From: Archaeoglobaceae archaeon
GTDB lineage: Archaea; Halobacteriota; Archaeoglobi; Archaeoglobales; Archaeoglobaceae
DNA length: 16,728 bases
Direction of reading: 5' to 3'
Assembly: GCA_027016055.1 (NCBI GenBank)
Contig: JALWBF010000132.1
Span: forward strand, 1-16,728
Below are positions 1-6,494 of the stretch, one piece after another; the stretch's first letter is position 1, and each line of letters starts with the position of its first letter. The notes below the pieces were generated by a model. That model made no database searches. It saw nothing but the letters and a program-made list of their open reading frames with translations, and was not told the DNA's origin. The translations under genes were made by a program, and so were the position numbers.

Positions 1-841
1 CATTTGGAAATACTTTTACAATTTCAACAGCTATTTTTCTTTCAATATCCCTACAACAGTTTCTCTCTTTTCTTGAATACTTTTTCCACAGTTCTTTACC
101 CTTCTTAGTTTTCTTTCTTTGTAACGATTGAATTCTTGCTCTCTTTTTTCGATACTTTATTCTTTCCGTTATTAGAGGTTTTAAATCAACGTGAATAAAT
201 CCTATCTGCGGGAAGAAACCATCTATTGTTAATTCGTTGCAGTCCCATGCTATCTCCGTGCTTATTTCATGCTTAACTTCTCTCTTGAACGGGACTATTA
301 TTCTATCATCTTTGAGAATTACTTCTCCAATTCTGTAACTGTCAATTCTCTTATTAAACCACTGCTTATCCCAACTCACTTCGACGTATTCCCTCGGTTT
401 TAGAGTTATTCTCACGACTTTGCGAGAGTAATTGACCTTCATTAGCGTTATCTTACACCTCGCAAACCTTCTTTTCACAATAGGTTTCTTTTTCTTCGCT
501 TTTCCCTTAACGTATCTCTTCCTCCAAGAATCTATTATACTATAAGCAGTTCTTATAGCTGCATCTACCCAATGTGAAGCGTATGGGTTTTCTTTCATTA
601 GCTCATCCCTTAACATCTTCTTGAATTCCTTACTCTTCGGAATTATTGGAATCTTAACTTTAGCATGTTTCCTTGTGTAATTCTTAAAATCGAATTTCCA
701 AGTGATGTTATTCCAGATTTCGTCTATCGCTTTTTGCAGCGCAGTCTTATACCATGTAATAAGCTCTTTAACCCTTTCGTCTTCAAATCTAACCGAATAG
801 GCTCTAACTTCTTCACGGATCACTAATGAGCTGTCTTGCAC
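1..841 (-). CDS. tnpB: TnpB-like RNA-guided nuclease of an IS607 element, C-terminal part outside window
   Basis: The minus-strand frame stays open from about 841 to the window edge. Its product is very basic with many Lys/Arg and Trp residues. About 194 residues in comes a short strand ending in W-D-C-N-E-L-T-I-D, which fits the RuvC-I segment of TnpB with its catalytic Asp. A Lys/Arg-rich helix (KYRKKRARIQSLQRKK) follows, typical just after RuvC-I. TnpB proteins are transposon-encoded nucleases guided by an RNA from the element's right end; that end, RuvC-II/III and the zinc finger lie beyond position 1. The frame overlaps the end of tnpA, the usual IS607 arrangement. The start is uncertain: GTG at 841 has AGGTGG six bases upstream, and GTG at 823 is also possible. 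Family assignment rests on context and the RuvC-I-like segment. Confidence 0.8.
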   Translation of the reverse strand, partial: MQDSSLVIREEVRAYSVRFEDERVKELITWYKTALQKAIDEIWNNITWKFDFKNYTRKHAKVKIPIIPKSKEFKKMLRDELMKENPYASHWVDAAIRTAYSIIDSWRKRYVKGKAKKKKPIVKRRFARCKITLMKVNYSRKVVRITLKPREYVEVSWDKQWFNKRIDSYRIGEVILKDDRIIVPFKREVKHEISTEIAWDCNELTIDGFFPQIGFIHVDLKPLITERIKYRKKRARIQSLQRKKTKKGKELWKKYSRKERNCCRDIERKIAVEIVKVFPN

Positions 842-1421
842 TTTCAACCACCTTCTTATACTTGTGACTCCTCATCCCATACAATTTCCCAGCGAAATGA
901 GAGATTATCGTGATCAAATCCTCGATTAGTTCTTCTTGAGGTGTCTTAGCTCTCTTGTTTATCACTACAATTTCCGTTCCGTAGCTTTTGAAAAATTCCT
1001 CCAGAATCTTAAATCCGAATCTCGTTAGTCTATCTGGATAAGCTATGATAACTTTAGAAACTTCCCTGTTCATTACCATCCTTAATAATTTTTTGAAATT
1101 TCTTCTGTCTTCTTTTAATCCAGACCCAATGTCTTTGAGAATCTCTACTTCCCATCCCTTTTCTTTAGCATATGCCCTGATTAGCTCAATTTGTCTCTCT
1201 AAGTCGTCTTTCTGACTATGTGACGAAACTCTCGCATATCCTACTACTTTCCTCTCTTCCCTTATCCCAAGAATTCTTTTTATCTCCGACTCCGGAATTC
1301 TCCTCCTTCCACCCAGCGTTCTGACACACTTTATCTTTCCTTCCTTATCCCATAACTGCAACGTCTTCACAGATACTCCAAGTATCTTCGACGCTTCTTT
1401 TAACGTGTAATGTCGTTCCAC
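813..1421 (-). CDS. tnpA: IS607-family TnpA, MerR-like HTH plus serine recombinase
   Basis: This 202-residue protein is the small serine recombinase that moves IS607 elements. Residues 4-50 form a MerR-type winged helix (YTLKEASKILGVSVKTLQLW, then GGRRRIPESEI). Residues 59-190 are the resolvase catalytic domain, opening with GYARVSS, where S66 is the expected nucleophile and R64 the adjacent active-site Arg. Further conserved stretches are DLERQ, the acidic DIGSGLKEDRRNFKKLL and the YPDRLTRFGF arginine motif. HTH first, catalytic domain second is the IS607 order, opposite to Tn3-type resolvases. Length is normal and the frame intact, so the recombinase may be functional. The GTG start at 1421 sits about 25 bases from a TATA-like box, suggesting a leaderless message. 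The tnpB frame begins inside its last codons. Confidence 0.95.
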   Translation of the reverse strand: MERHYTLKEASKILGVSVKTLQLWDKEGKIKCVRTLGGRRRIPESEIKRILGIREERKVVGYARVSSHSQKDDLERQIELIRAYAKEKGWEVEILKDIGSGLKEDRRNFKKLLRMVMNREVSKVIIAYPDRLTRFGFKILEEFFKSYGTEIVVINKRAKTPQEELIEDLITIISHFAGKLYGMRSHKYKKVVESARQLISDP

Positions 1422-1440
1422 AATATTTCATTAATATCAT

Positions 1441-1450
1441 GTTTTATAAC
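1441..1450 (-). promoter_or_regulatory. TATA box for tnpA
   Basis: On the minus strand the sequence reads GTTATAAAAC, an archaeal-type TATA box. Usual spacing of about 25 bases puts transcription start at the GTG start codon of tnpA. Inferred from spacing only. Confidence 0.45.
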
Positions 1451-1479
1451 GTTTTTGGCTATTTTTCTACATTTTTCCA

Positions 1480-1644
1480 CAAAGATCAAAACTGCTCGCT
1501 ACGGCAATATTTACCGCAGCATTAGTAGCTAACGTTGATTATCTAATATCAGAAAACAGGGATTTTATCAGAAAGTCTGCAGAGGTTCAGAGAATTTTCA
1601 AATGTCTTACGCCGGAAGATTTCGTGAATGAGATAGGACTTTGA
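1480..1644 (+). pseudogene. 3' remnant of a PIN-domain (VapC-like) toxin gene
   Basis: The plus-strand frame ending with TGA at 1642-1644 encodes about 48 residues that look like the end of a PIN domain: TAALVANVDYLISENRDF, then a helix and LTPEDFVNEIGL. The pattern hydrophobic-D-Y-L-(I/V)-S/T-x-N-x-D-F followed by TPEEF is typical of the last third of archaeal PIN proteins. Upstream of about 1495 the frame turns into unrelated sequence and meets a stop at 1447-1449, close to the expected outer end of the IS607 element. No start codon or first acidic residue remains. It is probably a toxin gene cut by the transposon or by a deletion beside it; the 5' part could lie on the other side of the element, outside this window. 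Confidence 0.6.
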
Positions 1645-1659
1645 ATCCTAGTCTAAAGA

Positions 1660-1764
1660 TTATGGCTCCCGGATGTTCCGGATACCTGAGCACTCGTCAC
1701 TATTATTCGGCTTACCGTGCCTAATTTCGGAATCAATAACTATTCTATCTCCATACGTTCTTAC
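1660..1764 (-). pseudogene. remnant of a DUF433-type antitoxin gene
   Basis: Reading the minus strand from 1764 gives VRTYGDRIVIDSEIRHGKP, which resembles the conserved N-terminus of DUF433 proteins (antitoxins with the pattern RI-x-(V/I)-(D/N)-P-x-I-(R/C)-H-G-K-P-V-I). After the Pro at about 1708 similarity drops. A one-base shift continues with residues that could be a decayed I-K-G-T-R-V-P-V segment, and a stop follows near 1660. No plausible start codon is seen and the rest of the domain is missing. Copy 1 of the 17-bp repeat lies about 55 bases upstream. The match is short, so the call is tentative. Confidence 0.4.
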
Positions 1765-1818
1765 TCACCAATTACGATTAGACTTAAAGAACTATATTGA
1801 CTTAAAAAAGATATACTC

Positions 1819-1835
1819 TTTGTCTTAAGCATAGC
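1819..1835 (-). repeat. 17-bp direct repeat, copy 1 (upstream of DUF433 remnant)
   Basis: The plus-strand 17-mer TTTGTCTTAAGCATAGC occurs here and again at 2439-2455. It contains the palindrome CTTAAG. Weaker similarity continues for about 25 bases to the right in both copies (a stretch like ATC-T/C-TTAAA-A/G-TTA). In both places, on the minus strand, it lies upstream of an antitoxin remnant. Confidence 0.75.
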
Positions 1836-1881
1836 TTTAGCATCTTTAAAATTATATAATTTTCAATAAATCCGATTTTTG

Positions 1882-2213
1882 CTAATCTTTTATCCTTTCT
1901 AAAACTTTATCAAGCTCCTCTATTAGGTAATATGCCTCTATTCCATACCTTTTGGCATTGTTAGCCATTACCTTGTCGTTAGTTATCAAAATCGAATCCG
2001 TCAGCTTCGCCGTAGCTATTAAAATAAGAATCTATAGCTCTACATCCTGTATTCAAGGCCACTTGAAAGGCTAACTCCTCTGGATTGGTTAGTTAATACA
2101 TCATCAATAAAGCAGATGTCACCTACGATACCTATCAATCTCTCAGCTTTTTTCTTCCTTTCTTCATCTTCCAAGAATAAATCGAGCCACACTGATGTAT
2201 CTATAACTGCCAT
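1882..2213 (-). pseudogene. vapC: VapC-family PIN toxin, frame-broken
   Basis: The minus-strand reading from ATG at 2213 gives a standard PIN start, MAVIDTSVWLDLFLEDEERK, with the first catalytic Asp in VIDTS. The frame then needs at least two shifts: the middle appears as PEELAFQVALNTGCRAIDSYF, with a PIN-type Asp (RAIDSYF), and the end as IATAKLTDSILITNDKVMAN followed by KRYGIEAYYLIEELDKVLER, with the final PIN Asp in TND. The segment between the N-terminus and the middle looks shorter than in intact proteins of about 130 residues, so some sequence is probably lost. Intact VapC proteins are Mg-dependent endoribonucleases; this copy cannot make one. It follows directly on the antitoxin remnant at 2220-2406, the normal antitoxin-toxin order. 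Confidence 0.8.
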
Positions 2214-2219
2214 TCTACT

Positions 2220-2406
2220 CTACCCCCTCTCGTTTAAAAACTCTTTTATATCCTCCTTTTTCAGCTTGAATTTCTCTTGGTAGCTCCTTATTATTTCTAC
2301 TAAACCCCTTTCAATTCTTATCTTAACCTTCTCAATCCCTCAAATCCACTTTTTCAAGAGGTTTAAGGACACCATTTTCGTATATCGCTTCTATTACCTT
2401 TCCCAT
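2220..2406 (-). pseudogene. vapB: DUF104 (AF2212-type) antitoxin, one frameshift
   Basis: From ATG at 2406 the minus strand reads MGKVIEAIYENGVLKPLEKV, then DLRD and a stop. Shifting frame by one base near 2335 restores IEKVKIRIERGLVEIIRSYQ and a charged tail ending NERG. Beta-strand start, VLKPLEKVDL and EKVKIRI are the signature of the short DUF104/AF2212 antitoxins, normally 60-75 residues, which pair with VapC. A strong ribosome-binding site, GAGGTGATT, lies just upstream. Translation as written would stop after 24 residues. A single-base indel explains the break, so a sequencing error cannot be fully excluded, but the adjacent toxin is also broken. Confidence 0.75.
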
Positions 2407-2438
2407 AACCCCAAATCACCTCAAAAATTCAAATACCT

Positions 2439-2455
2439 TTTGTCTTAAGCATAGC
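2439..2455 (-). repeat. 17-bp direct repeat, copy 2 (promoter region of the DUF104 antitoxin)
   Basis: Identical to 1819-1835. On the minus strand it reads GCTATGCTTAAGACAAA and its inner CTTAAG lies about 25 bases before the GAGGTGATT ribosome-binding site of the antitoxin. The position suits a TATA region, an operator, or both. Confidence 0.75.
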
Positions 2456-2524
2456 AATCCTTAAAGTTACTAACTTTAAGTGACGATCAAAACTCCATAG
2501 CTACTGTTTTAATCTTTTTTAGGG

Positions 2525-3205
2525 TTAGGACTTGATATCTTTGAGGATTGATCTGACAGCGAGGAGGTCAAGCTGGGATTGAGGTTTGATAATGCCCTTG
2601 AGGGGGTTTGAGAATAGGATGTTGGCTCTAATGAGGTAGCGCTTTGTGATCTCGTCGAGGGCGTCGATGGGGATGCTGTCACGATCTTTGAACAAGCTTA
2701 AGGCTGTGATTATCTTATTGTAATCGACCTCGTATTCCTTATTCCTTATCTTGATAGTGTGTCCCAATTCTCTCAACTCTTTCAGTAAGCTCTTTATCTC
2801 CACGATTCTAAGTCTCAGCTGTTCCTCACAAAACTCCTTCAGCCTATCCTTGTTCTTAATAGCCTCTACTAAATAGACTGGTTTGCCTCCAAAGTATTTC
2901 CAAGTTAATTCTATTTCTTCTTGGCTAAAACCGTACTTTTCTAAGAATTCTTTGGTAGTGCTGTAGTCGAAGTCATCTATGAGGAGATATCTGCAACGAC
3001 CGTGGAGCATAGCCTCGTTGTATATTCTCTCGATGAATAGGGAATCCGAAGTAATGGCAAAGACGTGAGCTAGATGAGTTTCTTTAGTCAAGCCTATGAA
3101 GAAGTTGAAAAGCTCATAGATATCGTCGATTTTAACGTCTCCTATTTTTTGAAGCTCATCTAAGATTAAGACTGGCCTTCTTTTGGAACGTAAGAGTCTA
3201 TATTG
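2525..3205 (-). pseudogene. 5'-truncated archaeal AAA ATPase (PF01637-like)
   Basis: The minus-strand frame is open from 3205 to the stop at 2525. It starts in the middle of an ATPase domain: YRLLRSKRRPVLILDELQKI contains a Walker B (VLILDE). After it come HVFAITSDSLFIERIYNEAM, GRCRYLLIDDF, YFGGKPVYLVEAIK and a C-terminal helical region. This order is typical of the archaeal ATPase family abundant in Archaeoglobi and Thermococci. The Walker A half and any start are missing: a TAG at 3206-3208 closes the frame where ATPase-like residues end. A TTG at 3091 could serve as start codon but would remove even Walker B, so I treat the gene as broken. Intact members run to roughly 350 or more residues. 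Function of the family is poorly known. Confidence 0.75.
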
Positions 3206-3372
3206 CTAACGTAAACGTGTCTCAAATTTACGTAAAACACTACAAAATAGGAGAATTCTTAGAAAAGATTAATTTTGATAAAAATTTACGATCAAAAGGA
3301 AAGATTCCAAAAGCTGATTGCTTACTAATTTTCAAAGAATTTAAATTTCCCAAATTCGATTGCGGGATGTGA
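3187..3372 (+). pseudogene. 3' fragment of an unrecognised gene upstream of the flippase
   Basis: The plus-strand frame to the TGA at 3370-3372 encodes about 60 residues (VYIANVNVSQIYVKHYKIGE, then a Lys-rich part and KADCLLIFKEFKFPKFDCGM). Composition is protein-like and the stop overlaps the flippase start by 13 bases, as in a translationally coupled pair. No start codon suits the frame and readable sequence stops near 3187-3200, exactly where the opposite-strand ATPase is also cut. I do not recognise the family. Given what follows, it may have belonged to the same surface-glycan operon. Confidence 0.4.
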
Positions 3373-4577
3373 TATCAAAGGTAAGAGATCCTCTATATAA
3401 AAATTCCATATTTTTGATGCTATCGAGTATTATGGGTGCGGGAACGGGTTTCATATTCTGGGTTTTGGCGGCAAAAATTTACCCCGCTGAAGCGGTTGGC
3501 TTATCCTCAGCTATGGTCTCAGCTATGAGGCTAATATGTCTTCTCTCAATGCTCGGTCTAAATATAGCCATCATAAGATTTCTGCCGGAAAGCAATGATA
3601 AATTGGGTTTGATAAACTCTTCCATGCTTATCGTATGCGTAGCATCAATATTGCTATCCACGATATTCGTTCTTTCGATCGATTTCGTAGCTCCTTCGCT
3701 TAAAATCTTAAAAGGCGGAACGATCTTCCTGCTCTTTGTCTCTTTTACTGTGATGTTATCAGTCGGCAGTCTTATGGGACAGGGAGTATTCGTTGCATTT
3801 AGAAAGGCTGAATATACATTCATTCAAAGCGTATCGTCGCTTCCCAGACTTTTTATCTTGCCTTTTCTAATTTCCCTCGGAGCCTTGGGCGTTTTTATAT
3901 CCTTCGGCTCCGGAATTGTAATTGCATTCATCTTAGGCCTCATCTTGCTTTTAAAGCTCGTCCCTTACAGATTTAAGCTAAGCGGGGCTGTTAAAAACTT
4001 CATAGGATACTCCTTCGGCGTTTACGTTGCGGGGATATTCGAAATGTTGCCCAGACTACTTCTTCCAATAATAGTCTTAAACGTCTTGGGTGCTAAGATG
4101 ACAGCTTACTTCTTCATAGCATGGAGCATCATGTTCTTCACAACCATGATCGCCCGTAGCACATCAAGATCCCTTCTCGCCGAAGGCTCATACGATCAGA
4201 TGAAACTAAGAGAAAAAGCCATTAAAAGCCTCAAGTTTGTTTTTCTTTTACTATTTCTCGTTCTGGCAACTATCTACATTTTCGGAAGGCCTATTCTGAG
4301 CTTCTTTGGAAAGGGATACGCCGAAAATGCATTGGATGTATTAAGAATTCTCCTGATCGGTAGCATTCCGTATTCTTTCAACATAATCTACGCATCTGCT
4401 ATGATGGTCGTGAAAAACCTTAAGAGAGTCGTAGCTATCTACGGTGGAATTGCTATGATAACAATTTTAGCCGGATATCTACTCATGCTCGAATTTGGAT
4501 TGATCGGAGTCGGATACGCTTGGATCTTGGCAAACGTCTTGGTATTCTTCTCAATAGCTTTGAAAATTCTAAAATAA
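3360..4577 (+). CDS. Wzx/RfbX-type oligosaccharide flippase (MOP superfamily)
   Basis: This 405-residue integral membrane protein has 12 or so hydrophobic helices and almost no soluble domain. The start, VRDPLYKNSIFLMLSSIMGA followed by GFIFWVLAAKIYPAEAVGLS, matches archaeal polysaccharide flippases, as does the LSMLGLNIAIIRFLPES segment. The family moves lipid-linked oligosaccharides across the membrane for N-glycosylation or polysaccharide export; the substrate cannot be read from sequence. TTG at 3360 is used because it overlaps the preceding fragment's stop; GTG at 3369 is an alternative. It is slightly shorter than the 14-helix bacterial proteins. The glycosyltransferase at 6495 is a plausible partner. 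No promoter of its own is evident, so the loss of upstream sequence at about 3190 may have altered its expression. Confidence 0.85.
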   Translation: MRDVISKVRDPLYKNSIFLMLSSIMGAGTGFIFWVLAAKIYPAEAVGLSSAMVSAMRLICLLSMLGLNIAIIRFLPESNDKLGLINSSMLIVCVASILLSTIFVLSIDFVAPSLKILKGGTIFLLFVSFTVMLSVGSLMGQGVFVAFRKAEYTFIQSVSSLPRLFILPFLISLGALGVFISFGSGIVIAFILGLILLLKLVPYRFKLSGAVKNFIGYSFGVYVAGIFEMLPRLLLPIIVLNVLGAKMTAYFFIAWSIMFFTTMIARSTSRSLLAEGSYDQMKLREKAIKSLKFVFLLLFLVLATIYIFGRPILSFFGKGYAENALDVLRILLIGSIPYSFNIIYASAMMVVKNLKRVVAIYGGIAMITILAGYLLMLEFGLIGVGYAWILANVLVFFSIALKILK

Positions 4578-4611
4578 AAGAATTTTTATTTTCAAAAATG
4601 CCAGTAGGGAT

Positions 4612-5850
4612 ATGGGGTTTAGATATCTTGTTTTTGTATCACTGCTTTTAGTCTTATCTTCGATCGGTTTGGCAAATGCAGAACACAGGTATATAATAGG
4701 CTTAAAACAGGCGGAAGTTAGTTCTATGGCTAAATGCGCCGATTTGATACTGTCCAAAGCTGGGGTGAATGGGAAGATCGTATGTGTTTGTGATAAGCTG
4801 AAATTCGTAGTTATTGAGACAAACGAATCCATCGATAGCTTAAAGGAGAAGTTGGGTAACCTTGTGAAATACGTTGAGCCCGACTATATAGCAAAAGCAT
4901 ATTATATACCGAATGATCCATATTTTAAATATCAATGGAATTTGAGAAACATAAATGTGACTAATGCGTGGAATATATCTTTAGGTAACAAGTCCATTAT
5001 CGTTGCTATAATCGATACGGGTGTTGACTACAATCATCCCGATTTAAAAAACAATTATGTTCCGTTGGGATACGACTGGGTAAACGATGACAACGATCCG
5101 ATGGATGACAACGGTCACGGAACGCACTGTGCTGGAATAGTTGCAGCCGTTATAAACAATGGCATAGGGATTGCAGGAATAGCAAACGTAAAGATAATGG
5201 CTGAGAAAGTTTTGAACGAATACGGTTGGGGCTACTATTCCGATGTAGCCAGGGGAATCGTTCATGCGGTGGACAGTGGAGCAAAGATAATAAGTATGAG
5301 CTTAGGCGGCAACGAGTCTTCCATAACACTTGAAAATGCATGCTTATACGCATGGAGCAAGGGTGCGCTGCTGGTTGCTGCATCTGGAAATGACGGCGCA
5401 AACCATATCTCATATCCCGCAGCATATGATACAGTTATAGCCGTTGGATCGATAAATGAGAGTAACAAATTAAGCTACTTCAGCAACTACGGTAACGAGC
5501 AAGAACTTGTAGCACCAGGCGAACACGTGCTGTCAACCTATTATTACAACGGTATTCATACTTACATATTCGCCAGCGGAACGTCGATGGCTACACCCCA
5601 TGTTGCGGGAGTTGCTGCTTTGGCGTGGGCTACGCATCCTACGCTCAACAACCAGCAGATAAGAGATCTGCTTAGAGCTACGGCGATAGACCTCGGAGCT
5701 CCGGGATGGGATAAATACTACGGTTACGGTAAGGTGGACGCATACAGAGCTGTGACTTACACTTTGCCACCTATACCCGAGCTAAACAGCGCAACCTTAA
5801 TTATTATTGGATTTGCAATTTTAATATTAAATAAATTTAAATTTAATTAA
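4612..5850 (+). CDS. exported subtilisin-like serine protease (peptidase S8)
   Basis: The 412-residue protein has a signal peptide (residues 1-23, ending ANA), an I9-type propeptide (about 25-93, ending KYVEPDY), and a full S8 catalytic domain. The catalytic residues are visible: D135 in AIIDTGVDYNHPDL, H169 in DNGHGTHCAGI, oxyanion N260 in AASGNDG, and S325 in FASGTSMATPHVAG. It should be secreted, self-process and degrade proteins or peptides outside the cell. The last 26 residues (PPIPEL, a hydrophobic stretch, then NKFKFN) form a proline motif, membrane segment and short basic tail, which may anchor the enzyme or act as an archaeosortase signal. The gene begins 34 bases after the flippase with a T-rich TATA-like stretch (about 4581-4592) between them, so it may be transcribed separately. 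Confidence 0.95.
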   Translation: MGFRYLVFVSLLLVLSSIGLANAEHRYIIGLKQAEVSSMAKCADLILSKAGVNGKIVCVCDKLKFVVIETNESIDSLKEKLGNLVKYVEPDYIAKAYYIPNDPYFKYQWNLRNINVTNAWNISLGNKSIIVAIIDTGVDYNHPDLKNNYVPLGYDWVNDDNDPMDDNGHGTHCAGIVAAVINNGIGIAGIANVKIMAEKVLNEYGWGYYSDVARGIVHAVDSGAKIISMSLGGNESSITLENACLYAWSKGALLVAASGNDGANHISYPAAYDTVIAVGSINESNKLSYFSNYGNEQELVAPGEHVLSTYYYNGIHTYIFASGTSMATPHVAGVAALAWATHPTLNNQQIRDLLRATAIDLGAPGWDKYYGYGKVDAYRAVTYTLPPIPELNSATLIIIGFAILILNKFKFN

Positions 5851-5883
5851 ATTTTTAATTATAAAACAATTGGTATCGTAAAA

Positions 5884-5891
5884 TATAAATA
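5884..5891 (+). promoter_or_regulatory. TATA box upstream of a micro-ORF
   Basis: TATAAATA lies in an AT-rich stretch 34 bases before the ATG at 5925. Transcription would start near 5913, leaving a short leader that carries GGTGAT at 5915-5920. Confidence 0.45.
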
Positions 5892-5924
5892 CTTCAAAAT
5901 TCAAACATTATTGTGGTGATGATA

Positions 5925-5993
5925 ATGAATATTCGAAGACTCGTTTATTTGCTTGTGGATAAGATATTCATAACGTTGAGACTCGCAAGCTAA
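5925..5993 (+). CDS. putative 22-residue micro-protein, or 5' stub of a lost gene
   Basis: ATG at 5925 opens a 22-codon frame to TAA at 5991. The product begins MNIRRLVYLLVDKIF and is basic and amphipathic with Leu, Val and Ile. What makes it worth listing is the upstream arrangement: a clear TATA box (5884-5891), then GGTGAT at a good ribosome-binding distance. The stop overlaps the opposite-strand stop of the DUF1616 gene. It could be a real small protein or a leftover gene start. I recognise no family. Confidence 0.3.
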   Translation: MNIRRLVYLLVDKIFITLRLAS

Positions 5994-6421
5994 CTTACAT
6001 CCAACCACAGATGCAACTCTCTGTAAGGCTTCGTAAAGTTGTCATCGACGAATAGCAGAAATTCAAGCTTAATTCTCCTTCCCTTTTTTATTGCCTTAAA
6101 AGTAAACCTGTGCTCCCACGTTTCATTGTTTCTCAGCGTAATCTTCTTCCGCCAAATCGTAACGTTGCCAAACTTCACAACTATGGTGTAGTTCATGGTT
6201 CTGTATTCGTGATTTGAAACGCCTATGATTACGGTTCCCTTCTGTCCGAGCTTAAGCTTGGTTGGGTAATTCGCAGCCTTCCCCTCTGGACCAAGTATAT
6301 AGAACTCGGTGAATCTCTCTCCGATTTTGGGTGTAATTATGATGTAAACCGTTAATGCGATACATACGATGAGTGCTATGATAAGGATAATCGTTAATAT
6401 TCTGTCCACAATTTTACCCAT
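5990..6421 (-). CDS. small membrane-anchored DUF1616 protein
   Basis: The 143-residue protein has one long hydrophobic helix at residues 8-30 and an outward beta-rich domain. FTEFYILGPEGKAANYPTKL followed by GQKGTVIIGVSNHEYRTMNY is the hallmark of DUF1616, archaeal envelope proteins of unknown function. Here only the C-terminal beta domain with a single anchor is present, while many members carry extra N-terminal membrane helices. Several N-x-S/T sequons (for example NYT, NVT, NET, NFT) lie in the predicted outer domain and could be glycosylated, which would fit the glycan genes on either side; that is inference. A TATA box on the minus strand at 6441-6452 puts transcription start at the ATG, so the message is probably leaderless. 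Confidence 0.8.
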   Translation of the reverse strand: MGKIVDRILTIILIIALIVCIALTVYIIITPKIGERFTEFYILGPEGKAANYPTKLKLGQKGTVIIGVSNHEYRTMNYTIVVKFGNVTIWRKKITLRNNETWEHRFTFKAIKKGRRIKLEFLLFVDDNFTKPYRELHLWLDVS

Positions 6422-6440
6422 ACTGCTTGCATTAAAGATC

Positions 6441-6472
6441 GAATATAAAAATATTGATCACAAAACTTATAT
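6441..6472. promoter_or_regulatory. divergent promoters for DUF1616 and the glycosyltransferase
   Basis: Minus strand: ATTTTTATATTC at 6441-6452 lies about 25 bases from the ATG at 6421. Plus strand: ACTTATAT at 6465-6472 lies about 26 bases before the GTG at 6495. Both distances predict leaderless transcripts. Confidence 0.5.
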
Positions 6473-6494
6473 TTCAGAAAAAGACGGTTAGGAT

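Noticed and set aside
1669..1681. CCGGA-TGT-TCCGG hairpin as a terminator
   Set aside because: Five-base stem, no T-run on either strand, and it falls in the DUF433 remnant; not strong enough to call.
2525..3091. ATPase called as an intact 188-residue gene starting with TTG
   Set aside because: In-frame ATPase residues including Walker B continue upstream to 3205, so this start would be internal; the gene is better described as 5'-truncated.
4569..4832. Minus-strand open frame opposite the subtilisin start
   Set aside because: Lies over the signal peptide and propeptide of a certain gene; no supporting signal.
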